The notes: a model not told the origin generated them from the letters alone. Numbered from the stretch's first letter, positions 39,879-50,024 are shown. The stretch: DNA of 64,000 nt from Sphingobacteriales bacterium (GCA_016711295.1 JADJTE010000002.1:693782-757781), one strand, 5' to 3'. A program made the numbers and translations.

Positions 39879-42800
39879 TTATTCAAATACTAAGTCTAAG
39901 GTTAGACCGCGCAATTCATGCAGTAATACGTTGAACGATTCGGGAATACCCGGCGTAGGAATGTTTTCGCCCTTAACAATAGCTTCGTAGGCTTTGGCGC
40001 GTCCTACAATGTCGTCTGATTTGATAGTCAATAGCTCGCGCAAGATATTAGCTGCCCTGAATGCTTCCAATGCCCAAACCTCCATCTCGCCAAAGCGTTG
40101 CCCACCAAATTGGGCTTTACCGCCAGGGGTTGTTGGGTAATGAGCGAGTAAGGACCGATAGAACGAGCGTGCATTTTGTCATCGACCATGTGCGACAATT
40201 TGAGTATGTAAATAACACCTACCGTAGCGGGTTGGTGAAAACGCTCGCCTGTCTCGCCGTCATACAAATAGGTCTGACCCAAGGAGGGTAGCCCTGCTGT
40301 TTGTATTTCGCTCTCAATCTCATCAATAGACGGAACCGTCGAAGATGGGGCAAGCATATTTTTTACCCAATTTTAAGCCTGCCCAGCCCAATACTGTTTC
40401 GTAGATTTGCCCCAAGTTCATACGCGAGGGTACGCCCATCGGGTTCAGTACTATATCAACGGGTTTGCCGTCTTTCAGGAAAGGCATATCTTCTTCTCGC
40501 ACGATACGCGCCACGATACCTTTATTGCCGTGTCGCCCTGCCAATTTATCGCCTACTTTGAGCTTGCGTTTTTTGGCAATATACACTTTGGCGGTTTTGA
40601 GTACGCCCGTTGGTAGGTCGTCGCCAATGCTGATATTATAGCGTTCGCGCTTGTAGCGGGCATTTTCTTCGCCGCATTTGAGCGTATAATTATGCAATAA
40701 GGCTTTGACCAAACGATTAGTTTCGTCGCTGTTAGTCCAAGAATCGGTGCGCACGTTGTCAAAATTGACATTGCCTAATGTTTTAGCCGTAAATTTGCTG
40801 CCGGCGGGCACTACTTCCTCGTTCAGGGTATTGCGTACGCCTTCCGATTTTTTGCCTTCTAAAATGGCAGCTAATTTAGAGACCAAAATGTTTTTCAGTG
40901 CGGTCAAGTTTTTCTCGTTGTGCGCATCTAATTTGGCAACGGATTCCTTTTCTTTTACCTTGCTGTCTTTGGTTTTTTTAGCGCGAGCAAATAGCTGTTT
41001 GCCGATGACTACACCCTGAATAGAGGGCGGCAGTTTCATCGAGGCATCTTTTACGTCGCCTGCTTTGTCGCCAAAGATAGCACGAAGCAATTTTTCTTCG
41101 GGCGTGGGGTCAGATTCGCCTTTGGGCGTTATTTTACCGATGATGATATCGCCTTCTTTGACGTGCGCACCGATACGAATAATGCCATTTTCGTCCAAAT
41201 CTTTGGTAGCATCTTCGCTCACATTCGGGATATCGGGTGTTAATTCCTCTTCGCCCAATTTGGTATCGCGCACTTCTAATTGGAATTCTTCGATGTGAAG
41301 CGAGGTAAAAATATCTTCTTTAACCACGCGCTCCGAAATAACGATAGCATCTTCAAAATTATACCCTTTCCAAGGCATAAATGCGACGGTAAGGTTGCGA
41401 CCCAATGCCAATTCGCCGCTGTCGGTGGCATAGCCTTCGCAGAGGGTCTGCCCTGTCTCTACAATATCGCCTTTGCGCACAACGGGTTTCAGGTTGATAC
41501 ACGTATTTTGGTTGGTACGGCGGAACTTAGTGAGGTTATATACCACCGAATCATCTTCGAACGATACGGCACGCTCGGCGTCGGTTCGTTCATAACGCAC
41601 AATCACCTTTTCTGCATCGACATAATCAACTACGCCGCGGCGGTCAGCATTGATAAGCATACGGCAATCTTGCGCTACTTTCGCCTCTAAGCCCGTGCCG
41701 ACAATCGGCGATTCAGGTTTAAGCAGAGGCACTGCTTGGCGTTGCATGTTCGACCCCATCAAGGCGCGGTTAGCGTCGTCGTTTTCCAAAAACGGAATCA
41801 ACGAAGCAGATACACCTACGATTTGGTTCGACGCTACGTCGATATATTCGAGTTGTTCGGGTTCGTGTATCGGAAAATCGCCCTGAAAACGCGCTTTGAT
41901 ACGGCGTTGGTGAAATTCACCTGTTTCGGGGTCAAAATCCGATGTGGCTTGACCGATAATTTTTTCGTCCTCTTCTTCTGCCGATAAGTATTTGACCGCA
42001 CCGCCTCCCGACTGCACCTTGCCGCTATCTACGCGGCGGTAGGGTGTTTCCAAAAAACCCATACCATTTACTTTGGCATGTACGCAAAGCGTCGAAATCA
42101 AACCGATATTCGGACCCTCTGGCGTTTCGATAGTACACAAACGACCATAGTGCGAATAGTGTACGTCGCGAACCTCAAAACCTGCCCGCTCGCGCGACAA
42201 ACCGCCCGGACCCAGTGCCGAGATACGGCGTTTGTGGGTAATTTCGGATAGCGGGTTGGTTTGGTCTAAGAATTGCGATAATTGGCTCGTGCCAAAAAAT
42301 GAACTGATAACAGAGGTCAGTGTACGTGCGTTGATGAGGTCGGTAGGCGAAAACACCTCGCTATCGCGCACGTTCATACGCTCGCGAATAGTGCGTGCCA
42401 TACGCGCCAAACCCGTACTAAATTGCCCATACAACTGCTCGCCTACGGTGCGCACACGGCGGTTGCTCAGGTGGTCTATATCGTCAATTTCGGCTTTTTG
42501 ATTGCACAATTGCACCAAATAGTTGATCATCGATATAATGTCTTCGCGGGTCAATACGCGCACTTCGGGCGGATAATTGGCGTGTAGCTTTTTGTTGATT
42601 TTATAGCGACCTACTTCGCCCAAATCATAGCGTTTGTCCGAAAAGAACAATTTTTCGATAATGCCTCGTGCTGTTTCGTCGTCGGGCGCGTCGGCACCAC
42701 GCAATTGGCGGTAGATATGCTGTACGGCTTCCAACTCGGAGTTAGCCGTATCTTTTTGCAAAGTATTAAAAATAATACCGTAATCGAGCGATTTATCTTG

Positions 42801-43688
42801 TTTTTGCAAAATAACCGTCTTAACACCCGATTCTAAAATAATATCAATATTATCCTCGTCAATTTCTACGTCGCGATCAATCAGTACCTCGTTGCGAACT
42901 ATCGTCGAAACCTCGCCCGTATCGGTATCGGCAAGGTCTTCGATGCTACTTTCTAAGATCCGAGCAGCCAAACGGCGACCTATCGAACGCTCTAACACAT
43001 CGCGCGTGGCGACTACTTCGTCAGCCAAGTCGAACAAATCTAAGATAGCTTTGTCGGTATCAAAACCAATGGCGCGAAGCAAAGTAGTGACAGGAAATTT
43101 CTTTTTGCGGTCAATATACGCATACATAATATTGTTCACGTCGGTCGCAAACTCTATCCATGCTCCTTTGAACGGTATGACCCGCGCCGAATAAATGCGC
43201 GTACCATTGGGGTGAACGCTTTGGCTAAAAAATACGCCTGGCGAGCGGTGCAACTGCGATACCACGATGCGCTCGGCACCATTGATAACAAATGTGCCCT
43301 TGGGAGTCATATACGGAATGCTCCCCAAAAATACTTCTTGTTCTGTTACTTTAAAATCAACGTGTTCTTCGTCATTACACGACAAACGCAATTTAGCTTT
43401 GAGTGGCACGTGATAAGTAAGCCCTCTGTCTAAGCACTCATCGATGGTATAGCGCGGTGGGTCGACAAAATAATCTAAAAATTCGAGTGCAAAAATATTG
43501 CGTGCATCGGAAATAGGGAAATTCTCCTGAAAAACCTGATACAGTCCTTCGTTGACGCGGTCTTCGGGAGTTGTTTCTATCTGAAAAAAAGTCTCAAACG
43601 ACTCTAACTGAATGCCCAACAAATCGGGGTATTCGTATGTCTGTTTGATTTTGGAAAAACTAACTCTTTTATTAATAGATTTATTCAT
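39879..43688 (-). CDS. rpoB: RNA polymerase beta subunit (two frameshifts near the C-terminus)
   Basis: 1121 codons are open from 43688 (MNKSINKRVSFSKI, LLGIQLESFETFF). Typical regions are present: the rifampicin-site region with FFGTSQLSQFLDQTNPLSEITHKRRISALGPGGLSRERAGFEVRDVH, GMGFLETPYRRV, and GRHGNKGIVARI near the end. The frame breaks at about 40332 (FDGS then SIDEIESEI; one surplus base in GG) and about 40123 (LITQQPL then GGKAQFGGQRFGEMEVWALEAF; one missing C), then runs to the stop with the conserved VLLHELRGLTLDL tail. rpoB is essential, so these are best read as consensus errors. About 1270 residues in total, as in Bacteroidota. No rpoC follows. Confidence 0.95.
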
Positions 43689-43765
43689 GTGTAGAGGCTT
43701 GGTGGGGGAATGATTAAAAGAGATGAAACATTGCGTACACTCGTTTAAAACAACAAAAAGACATT

Positions 43766-43784
43766 CGAAAAATAGTATTTTTCG
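43766..43784. terminator. Small hairpin in the rplL-rpoB gap
   Basis: CGAAAAATA-G-TATTTTTCG, a 9-bp perfect palindrome in the 459-base gap between rplL and rpoB. AT-rich; could act as attenuator or be neutral. The remainder of the gap holds no coding sequence. Confidence 0.35.
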
Positions 43785-44015
43785 ATGCCTGACGGTATTA
43801 TGTTATATGATATGTATCAAGACAAAAATAGTAGAGTCGCGATGAGAAATAGCCGTACCTATCTTTGGGATACGTGATAACTGAGAATTATAGGGTATAC
43901 TTTTATCGTTGTGCCTTGGTGCTGACAATTTCAGAGTAGTAAAAAATTCTTAGGTCGGGCCTTGGGCAACTTTGAATAGCCCACTCACATCGTAGGGCGA
44001 GGCTAAAAATGCCAC

Positions 44016-44046
44016 CAAAAATACAAAAAAAGGTTGTTTCAGGCAA
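44016..44046 (-). promoter_or_regulatory. Candidate internal promoter upstream of rpoB (TTG-N20-TATTTTTG)
   Basis: TTG at 44044-44046 and TATTTTTG at 44016-44023 on the minus strand with 20-base spacing, downstream of rplL. It would give rpoB an mRNA leader of over 300 bases. Confidence 0.5.
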
Positions 44047-44147
44047 TAAAGTACTATAAAAAAACAAGTTCTATTGTACAGCTATTGTCTAAAACAACAC
44101 TTTTATGATTGAAGAACCAACAGTAGTAGCGGATTTACAGCCGTAGA

Positions 44148-44530
44148 TTATTTAATTTCTACTTCTGCACCTGCTTCTTCCATTTGTGCTTTGATGCTAT
44201 TAGCTTCTTCCTTGTTTACGCCTTGTTTGAGGGCTTGGGGTGCGCCATCTACCAAATCTTTGATTCTTTCAAGCCCAAACCGGTGATGGCTTTCACCACT
44301 TTCACCACGTTGAGTTTTTGTGCACCAGCAGATTTTAAGATAACGTCGAAAGATGTTTTTTCGGGTGCCGCTGCCGCTGCGTCACCGCCTCCGGCGGCCG
44401 GACCAGCAACCATGACGGGTGCTGCTGCTGCGGGTTCGATGCCATACTCATCTTTCAAAATAGCAGCCAATTCATTGACTTGTTTTACGGTAAGGTTTAC
44501 CAATTGTTCGGCAAATGCTTTTAAATCCAT
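44148..44530 (-). CDS. rplL: 50S ribosomal protein L7/L12 (one frameshift)
   Basis: N-terminal dimerisation part MDLKAFAEQLVNLTVKQVNE, Ala/Gly-rich hinge, and C-terminal domain FDVILKSAGAQKLNVVKVVK. After GLGLKES the frame closes; adding one base to the T3 run at 44259-44261 gives KESKDLVDGAPQALKQGVNK and continues to a normal end EEAGAEVEIK with TAA at 44148. About 127 residues. Forms the ribosomal stalk that recruits translation factors. Confidence 0.93.
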
Positions 44531-44730
44531 TGTATATGGTTATTTAATTTGATTTTGAATGAAAAAAATAAAATGAATGTGAGCCAATCGCTGTTAAGTA
44601 TATCCGAGTGCGTAACGTTCAAAAGAGATATACGGGCAAGCGAGGTGTGGGCATGTGGGCATTACTGTAAGCAAGGTTGTGGAAGCTCGATTGCCGATAG
44701 TTGCCCGCAGTGTGTGGGCTAAGTCGTGAA

Positions 44731-44749
44731 AAAACCTTTGCACAAAGGG
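44731..44749 (-). terminator. Possible attenuator between rplJ and rplL
   Basis: On the minus strand CCTTT-GTGC-AAAGG is followed by TTTTTT, a weak intrinsic terminator in the 269-base gap between rplJ and rplL; it could set the different amounts of L10 and L7/L12. Confidence 0.45.
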
Positions 44750-44799
44750 TGGTGCAGGCTGATGATAGCCGCACACCAATGAGTATTGCGCTTTGTGTT

Positions 44800-45342
44800 T
44801 TACGACCCGCTACTTTCCTTTTCGGAAAGGGTTTGGAGGATACCTGCCAGTTTGTTGCCGCCCGATTCCAATGCCGAAATGACATTTTTCGCAGGCGATT
44901 GAAGCAAACCAATTAATTCGCCGATCAATTCGGATTTCGATTTCAGTGCGATGAGTGAATCAATCGACTCGTCGCCTACAAAAACGTCGCTTGCAATATA
45001 AGCAACTTTTAAAATAGGGCGACCATGCTCTTTACCTTTTCTAAACTCTTTGATAACCTTAGCGGGAAGGTTAGAGTTTTCAGAAAAAATAACAGTCGAA
45101 GGACCTTTTAAGTTATCTAACAACATATCGCTGTATGTTTTGCCTTCGATGCGTTCGAGGGCTTTTTTTATCAGCGCGTTTTTGATAACTTTTACTTCTA
45201 CACCTTTTTCAAAACAAAATCTGCGGAACGCATTAATTTCGGATACCGTCAAGGTAGAGGAATCGGTCACATAGAAATAATCGTACTGACCAAATTTCTC
45301 GGTGAGATCGTTGAGAAGACCTGCTTTTTCGTCCCTTGTCAT
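44800..45342 (-). CDS. rplJ: 50S ribosomal protein L10
   Basis: 180 residues, intact. The N-terminal rRNA-binding domain (MTRDEKAGLLNDLTEKFGQY, YVTDSSTLTVSEINAFRR, VKVIKNALIKKALE) and a C-terminal helix region that carries the L7/L12 dimers (SPAKNVISALESGGNKLAGI) are visible. Lies 13 bases downstream of rplA, so the two are probably translated from one mRNA. Confidence 0.95.
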   Translation of the reverse strand: MTRDEKAGLLNDLTEKFGQYDYFYVTDSSTLTVSEINAFRRFCFEKGVEVKVIKNALIKKALERIEGKTYSDMLLDNLKGPSTVIFSENSNLPAKVIKEFRKGKEHGRPILKVAYIASDVFVGDESIDSLIALKSKSELIGELIGLLQSPAKNVISALESGGNKLAGILQTLSEKESSGS

Positions 45343-45355
45343 GTTATTATATGAT

Positions 45356-46050
45356 TTAAATACCTTTTACTGTTTTGGTGTCAATAGCAATACCAGGACC
45401 CATAGTGCCTGATAAGTAAATGCTTTTAAAATAAATACCTTTGGCAGCAGATGGTTTCATTCGCGCTAAGGTATGTAGCAATTCGGAGGCGTTTTCCGAA
45501 ATTTTTTCGGGCGTAAACGATACGCGCCCGATAGATGCGTGTACGATACCGTATTTATCGACCCTAAAAGCGATTTTACCGCCTTTAACTTCGGTAACAG
45601 CATTGCCCACATCTTGGGTTACGGTACCGGTTTTGGGGTTGGGCATCAAGCCGCGCGGACCCAAAATACGACCTAATTTACCGATTTTTGCCATTACGTT
45701 AGGCGTAGCTACGATGACATCTACGTCTGTCCAGCCGCTCGAAATTTTGTCAATGTATTCGTCCAAACCTACGTAGTCTGCGCCCGCAGCTGTTGCTTCG
45801 GCTTCTTTTTCGGGCATACACAGCACAAGTACGCGCTTGGTTTTACCTGTTCCGTGTGGTAGGGTTACTGTGCCGCGCAGGGCTTGGTCGGGCTTACGCG
45901 GGTCAACACCCAAACGGATGTGTAAATCTACGGACGCATCAAATTTGGTGATGGTTACTTCTTTCACTAAGGAAGAAGCCTCTGATAAGGTGTAAAGTTT
46001 GTTTTTTTCTACTTTACTGTTTACCTCTTGTCTTTTTTGGTGACTTTCAC
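45356..46050 (-). CDS. rplA: 50S ribosomal protein L1 (one frameshift near the start)
   Basis: The open frame from 45967 lacks the usual first 28 residues. They are found upstream in another frame: KVTKK, then RQEVNSKVEKNKLYTLSEASSLV leading into KEVTITKFDASVDLHIRLG. One extra A in the T6/A6 run at 46033-46038 unites them, and the start is then GTG at 46048-46050. The rest has VDPRKPDQALRGTV, GLMPNPKTGTVT and the C-terminal SGTMGPGIAIDT. L1 binds 23S rRNA at the E-site stalk and often represses its own operon. Confidence 0.92.
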
Positions 46051-46182
46051 GATGTTATAATATGGAAGTGAACTACTAAGTGGCATCGGAGGAGGATTGA
46101 TGCCGAAAATAGCTTAGAGCGAGATATAACGAACAGCCACGCCGCTTTGTCAAGGGAGGCGTTCTCTCTCTTTCACACTATT

Positions 46183-46625
46183 TTATTGTTTCCAAGGAGG
46201 AGTGCCGCTTACCGTAATGCCCATGCTGCGGGCAGTACCAGCTACCATACTCATTGCCGATTCGATAGTAAAGGCATTGAGGTCGGGCATTTTCTTTTCA
46301 GCAATTTCGCGCACTTGGTCCCAAGTAACCGAGCCTATTTTGTTGCGGTTAGGTTGTGCCGAACCGACATCCTTTTTGACCGCTTTTTTCAACAAATAGG
46401 GAGCGGGGGCGTTTTGATGATAAAATCAAACGATTTGTCTTTAAAAACCGTGATTAATACCGGACAAACTTCGCCCATTTTATCCTGGGTGGCAGCGTTG
46501 AATGATTTGCAAAACTGCATAATATTCACACCTTTCGAGCCGAGTGCCGGACCGATAGGGGGGGCGGGGTTTGCCATACCGCCTTTTACGTTTAACTTGA
46601 CGTAGGTTTCGATTTCCTTTGCCAT
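46183..46625 (-). CDS. rplK: 50S ribosomal protein L11 (one frameshift)
   Basis: N-terminal domain VKLNVKGGMANPAPPIGPAL and GVNIMQFCKSFNAATQDKMG; after FDFIIKTPP one C is missing in the run at 46405-46409, which would give TPPAPYLLKKAVKKDVGSAQ and the rRNA-binding C-terminal domain ending RSMGITVSGTPPWKQ. About 147 residues after repair. Part of the GTPase-associated centre. Confidence 0.93.
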
Positions 46626-46719
46626 TGGCTATAATAGATTGGTCTGAAATACTGTGGTTAGTAAAAAGAGAGGTATTGAAAGGCTATCAAATATGACAGT
46701 CTAAATATAAACAATTAAG

Positions 46720-47307
46720 CTATGCTTGCTTTTCGACTTGGGTAAATGCAAGTTCAAGAGGCGTGCGTCTGCCAAATATCTTGACAATAACTTTGAGGCG
46801 TTTGCGGTCGTCGTTGATTTCTTCGATAGTGCCAAAAAAATCGTTGAATGGACCGTCGATAATTTTGATGGTTTCGCCCACCAAAAAAGGTTCGGTCATT
46901 ACTTCGCCACTTTCCTGCATTTCGTCAACTGTACCGAGAATGCGATTTACTTCCGATTTGCGCAGCGGAACGGGTATGCCTCTGTCGCCTAAAAAATTGA
47001 TAACACCATTGACCGCACTAATAGATTGCACGATAGACTGCACCAATTTTTGCTGTTCCTTGCGCTTTCTCTCGTCCTCATATTCTTGGTCTAATATTTC
47101 TACCAAGAGATAGCCCGGAAAATAATTGCGGTCTTTGACTTGTTTTTTGCCGTTTTTTATCTGATAAACTTTTTCGGTCGGTCCAAAAACCTGTGTAATA
47201 TAACTTCCCCAATTAGAGCGCGATATTTCGGTCTCGATATTTTGTTTTATTTTTTTTTCTTTGCCGCTAATAACACGCAGCACGTACCACTTTTTTTCTT
47301 CGCTCAT
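46720..47307 (-). CDS. nusG: Transcription termination/antitermination factor NusG
   Basis: 195 residues, intact. N-terminal NGN domain (KWYVLRVISGKEKKIKQNIE, NYFPGYLLVEI, GVINFLGDRGIPVPLRKSEV) and C-terminal KOW domain (FLVGETIKIIDGPFNDFFGTI, FGRRTPLELAFTQVE). It couples RNA polymerase to the ribosome or Rho. Directly follows secE. Confidence 0.95.
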   Translation of the reverse strand: MSEEKKWYVLRVISGKEKKIKQNIETEISRSNWGSYITQVFGPTEKVYQIKNGKKQVKDRNYFPGYLLVEILDQEYEDERKRKEQQKLVQSIVQSISAVNGVINFLGDRGIPVPLRKSEVNRILGTVDEMQESGEVMTEPFLVGETIKIIDGPFNDFFGTIEEINDDRKRLKVIVKIFGRRTPLELAFTQVEKQA

Positions 47308-47327
47308 TGTAGCGTGGATTAAAAATT

Positions 47328-47549
47328 TTAGCTAAAAATAGAATACACGTAGTACAATATGCCTTTAAAAAGCGGATTTTCGGGGTTGGCACCCAGCAAA
47401 AAGTCTACCAAAAAAACGCCTACCGAAAAAAGAACCAAAGAAACCAACACAATGAGGGTGGTGCTTTGTAATTCTTGCCAAGTAGGCCAAGTTACTTTAT
47501 ACAATAACTCATCAATAGACTCTTTGACGTAAAGCCTTAGATTGTTCAT
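47328..47549 (-). CDS. secE: Preprotein translocase subunit SecE
   Basis: 73 residues with a short amphipathic start (YVKESIDELLYKVTWPTWQEL, the SecE signature) and one TM helix (STTLIVLVSLVLFSVGVFLV). The small single-span form usual outside gammaproteobacteria. Stabilises SecY. 20 bases upstream of nusG. Confidence 0.93.
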   Translation of the reverse strand: MNNLRLYVKESIDELLYKVTWPTWQELQSTTLIVLVSLVLFSVGVFLVDFLLGANPENPLFKGILYYVYSIFS

Positions 47550-47576
47550 AATAAGCGGTAATTAAAACAAAATTAG

Positions 47577-47647
47577 CACGGACACTAGGATTCGAACCCA
47601 GATCAAAGGTTTTGGAGACCTCTATTCTACCCTTGAACTATGTCCGC
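47577..47647 (-). tRNA. tRNA-Trp (CCA)
   Basis: Minus strand: acceptor GCGGACA/TGTCCGT, D-arm GTTCAAGGGTAGAAT, anticodon loop with CCA (GAGGT-CTCCAAA-ACCTT), T-arm CTGGGTTCGAATCCTAG, discriminator G. Between tuf and secE, the conserved bacterial position. Confidence 0.93.
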
Positions 47648-47715
47648 GTGGGTGAAATGCCCCTTGTTAAGGGCTGCTTTTATTAGAAACTGCAATACTT
47701 CGATTTTCGTAGTGC

Positions 47716-47767
47716 AAAAAACGGCACAATAAGGCTGACGGTTTTTACCACCAGCCTTACTGCCGTT
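47716..47767 (-). terminator. Rho-independent terminator after tuf
   Basis: On the minus strand AACGGCA, TAAGGCTG and their complements form a long stem with a loop of about 14 bases, followed by TTTTTT. It separates tuf from tRNA-Trp/secE. Confidence 0.8.
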
Positions 47768-47777
47768 ATAGAAAGTA

Positions 47778-48974
47778 TTAGTCGAGAATTTCGGTAACTT
47801 GACCCGCACCTACGGTACGACCACCTTCGCGGATGGCGAAACGCAAACCGCGCTCCATAGCGATGGGGTAAATCAATTCGACGGTGATAGTGATATTATC
47901 GCCGGGCATAACCATTTCTACGCCTTCGGGCAACGAAATTTCACCTGTAACGTCCGTAGTACGGAAATAGAACTGAGGGCGATATTTGTTGAAAAACGGC
48001 GTGTGACGACCACCCTCCTCTTTGCTCAATACATAAATTTCGGCTTTGAAACGAGTGTGGGGTTTGATAGAACCGGGTTTGCAGATAACCATACCACGAC
48101 GGATAGCATCTTTGTCAATACCGCGCAACAACATACCTGCATTGTCGCCTGCTTCGCCGCGGTCAAGGATTTTGCGGAACATCTCTACACCCGTTACGGT
48201 CGAAGTTAAAGTTTTTTCTTCTTTCGGACGCAAACCTACGATTTCTACGGGCGAACCTGTGGTGATAACACCGCGCTCGATACGACCAGTAGCTACCGTA
48301 CCACGACCCGTGATAGAAAACACGTCTTCGATAGGCATCAAAAAGTCTTGGTCGATGGGGCGGGGAGGAAGCGGAATCCAGCTATCTACTGCATCCATCA
48401 ATTCAATAACTTCTAAAACGCCTTCGTCAGCACCTTCTAATGCTTTGAGGGCAGAACCAGTGATAATAGGAATATTGTCGCCGTCAAATTCGTAGAAACT
48501 CAACAATTCGCGAACTTCCATCTCTACGAGTTCCAACAATTCGGGGTCGTCTACCAAGTCAGGTTTGTTGAGGAAAACTACCAATTGCGGAACACCTACT
48601 TGGCGTGCCAACAAGATGTGTTCGCGAGTTTGGGGCATGGGTCCGTCGGTAGCGGCTACTACTAAGATAGCACCGTCCATTTGGGCAGCACCCGTTACCA
48701 TGTTTTTCACGTAGTCGGCGTGACCGGGGCAGTCAACGTGTGCATAGTGGCGGTTGGCGGTTTGGTATTCTACGTGTGCTGTATTGATGGTAATACCGCG
48801 TTCTTTTTCTTCGGGTGCGGCATCAATTTTAGCGTAGTCAATTTTTTCTGCCCAACCTTTTTTTGCCAATACTGAAGTAATGGCAGAGGTTAATGTAGTT
48901 TTGCCGTGGTCAACGTGACCGATAGTGCCGATGTTTACGTGCGGCTTACTACGCTGAAATTGTTCTTTTGCCAT
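47778..48974 (-). CDS. tuf: Translation elongation factor Tu
   Basis: 398 residues, intact. G1 motif GHVDHGKT (19-26), switch I region with RGITINTAHVEY, G3 DCPGHADY, G4 as NKPD (usually NKCD or NKVD), then domains 2 and 3 with RGTVATGRIERG and the C-terminal GGRTVGAGQVTEIL. Delivers aminoacyl-tRNA to the ribosome. Preceded by four tRNA genes, so tRNA processing probably sets the tuf mRNA 5' end. Confidence 0.97.
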   Translation of the reverse strand: MAKEQFQRSKPHVNIGTIGHVDHGKTTLTSAITSVLAKKGWAEKIDYAKIDAAPEEKERGITINTAHVEYQTANRHYAHVDCPGHADYVKNMVTGAAQMDGAILVVAATDGPMPQTREHILLARQVGVPQLVVFLNKPDLVDDPELLELVEMEVRELLSFYEFDGDNIPIITGSALKALEGADEGVLEVIELMDAVDSWIPLPPRPIDQDFLMPIEDVFSITGRGTVATGRIERGVITTGSPVEIVGLRPKEEKTLTSTVTGVEMFRKILDRGEAGDNAGMLLRGIDKDAIRRGMVICKPGSIKPHTRFKAEIYVLSKEEGGRHTPFFNKYRPQFYFRTTDVTGEISLPEGVEMVMPGDNITITVELIYPIAMERGLRFAIREGGRTVGAGQVTEILD

Positions 48975-49140
48975 GACTAATGGTCGTCTTTTTTATGGTT
49001 TTAGTATGATTGTTTAGAAAAAAAACCTTTTGAGGGAATATCCTGTCCAAAGGCATATAGTTGTTAGGTGGATTTTTTCGTCGTGAAAAAAGACAAAAAA
49101 AAGAATAGCCCGCGAAGGCTATACTGCGGAACAAAAATGG

Positions 49141-49212
49141 AGCCAATGACGAGAATTGAACTCGTGACCTCTTCCTTACCAAGGAAACGCTCTACCCCTG
49201 AGCTACATCGGC
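49141..49212 (-). tRNA. tRNA-Thr (GGT), CCA encoded
   Basis: Minus strand: acceptor GCCGATG/CATTGGC, D-arm GCTCAGGGGTAGAGC, anticodon loop TTGGTAA (GGT), T-arm CACGAGTTCAATTCTCGT, discriminator T followed by CCA at 49138-49140. Confidence 0.93.
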
Positions 49213-49235
49213 AACGCTATCGATAAAAAAAATCG

Positions 49236-49308
49236 AGCGGGAGACGAGGCTCGAACCCGCGACATTCAGCTTGGAAGGCTGACGCTCTACCAACTGAGCT
49301 ACTCCCGC
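49236..49308 (-). tRNA. tRNA-Gly (TCC)
   Basis: Minus strand: acceptor GCGGGAG/CTCCCGC, anticodon loop CTTCCAA (TCC), T-arm GCGGGTTCGAGCCTCGT, discriminator T. Confidence 0.93.
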
Positions 49309-49425
49309 TTGTAATATAGTTGCGTATCTAAAAAAAAGATTCCGACATGGGGGTGTTGGCTATGTGGGCTATGTCGAATAGTTGTTGTTAATAGAACAAC
49401 ACTAAAAAGCATCGTAAAAAAAAAG

Positions 49426-49508
49426 TGGGGATAGATGGATTCGAACCACCGAAGACGTACGTCAGCAGATTTACAGTCTGCCCCATTTGGCCACTCTGGT
49501 ATATCCCC
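49426..49508 (-). tRNA. tRNA-Tyr (GTA)
   Basis: Minus strand, 83 bases: acceptor GGGGATA/TATCCCC, anticodon loop CTGTAAA (GTA), long class II variable arm (TGACGTACGTCTTCG), T-arm GGTGGTTCGAATCCATC, discriminator A. Confidence 0.93.
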
Positions 49509-49530
49509 AACAGATTGTTATAAAAAGGAG

Positions 49531-49603
49531 AGCCGATAGTCGGACTCGAACCAACGACCAGCTGATTACAAATCAGCTGCTCTACCAACTGAGCTATATC
49601 GGC
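49531..49603 (-). tRNA. tRNA-Thr (TGT)
   Basis: Minus strand: acceptor GCCGATA/TATCGGC, D-arm GCTCAGTTGGTAGAGC, anticodon loop TTTGTAA (TGT), T-arm CGTTGGTTCGAGTCCGAC, discriminator T. First gene of the tRNA-tuf transcript. Confidence 0.93.
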
Positions 49604-49676
49604 TTCTTTTTATAATAATCGGTATTAAAAACGTTGTGTTTAGTGCTTTCTTTCTTTATTTTCTCGTTTCGGTGCG

Positions 49677-49708
49677 CAAAGATACGGCGAGTATTTTGTT
49701 TTACCAAA
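49677..49708 (-). promoter_or_regulatory. Promoter of the tRNA-tuf-secE cluster (TTTG-N20-TATCTTTG)
   Basis: TTTG at 49705-49708 and TATCTTTG at 49677-49684 on the minus strand, 20 bases apart, about 75 bases upstream of tRNA-Thr. The -33 part overlaps the last codons of hpf. Confidence 0.8.
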
Positions 49709-50024
49709 ACTTTTTGAAAAAATTATTGCCCCTCATTTTTTCTTTATGGCGCACTAATTGTTTTTTAATCATATCCATTGCTGCCTCTATGGCATCTTCA
49801 AAGTGGAGGCGAGTTTCGCCCGCTATGGCTTGGTGTCCGGGTACATTTACCTTGATTTTTGCGATTTTGTCGCGTACCTGACCACTTTTATGGTCTAAAC
49901 TTAGGTAAATCTCTACGTCGACGATGTGGTCAAACCACTGTTGTAGTTTGGCTGCTTTTTGGTGGATAAAATCCGATAGCTGTTCGCTTGCCGAAAATTC
50001 GTGGGCATGAATTAATACGTTCAT
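49701..50024 (-). CDS. hpf: Ribosome hibernation promoting factor (short HPF/RaiA type)
   Basis: About 107 residues from MNVLIHAHEFSASEQL; an ATG 15 bases upstream is also possible. The beta-alpha-beta-beta-beta-alpha fold is seen in VEIYLSLDHKSG, KIAKIKVNVPG, AGETRLHFEDAIEAAMDMIKKQL. It binds the 30S decoding site in stationary phase. It lacks the C-terminal dimerisation domain of long HPF. Lies between xerC/D and the tRNA-tuf cluster, an order common in Bacteroidota. Confidence 0.9.
   Translation of the reverse strand: MNVLIHAHEFSASEQLSDFIHQKAAKLQQWFDHIVDVEIYLSLDHKSGQVRDKIAKIKVNVPGHQAIAGETRLHFEDAIEAAMDMIKKQLVRHKEKMRGNNFFKKFW

Noticed and set aside
40040..40060. Arg in the RpoB segment AFRAANIL as a functional change
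   Set aside because: It could be a single substitution error in a region with two proven frameshifts.
48580..48600. NKPD instead of NKCD in EF-Tu as a loss-of-function change
   Set aside because: The third position of the NKxD motif is variable among GTPases; N, K and D are intact.
48949..49182. Minus-strand frame over tRNA-Thr
   Set aside because: It runs through the tRNA gene and the tuf leader and has no protein-like sequence.
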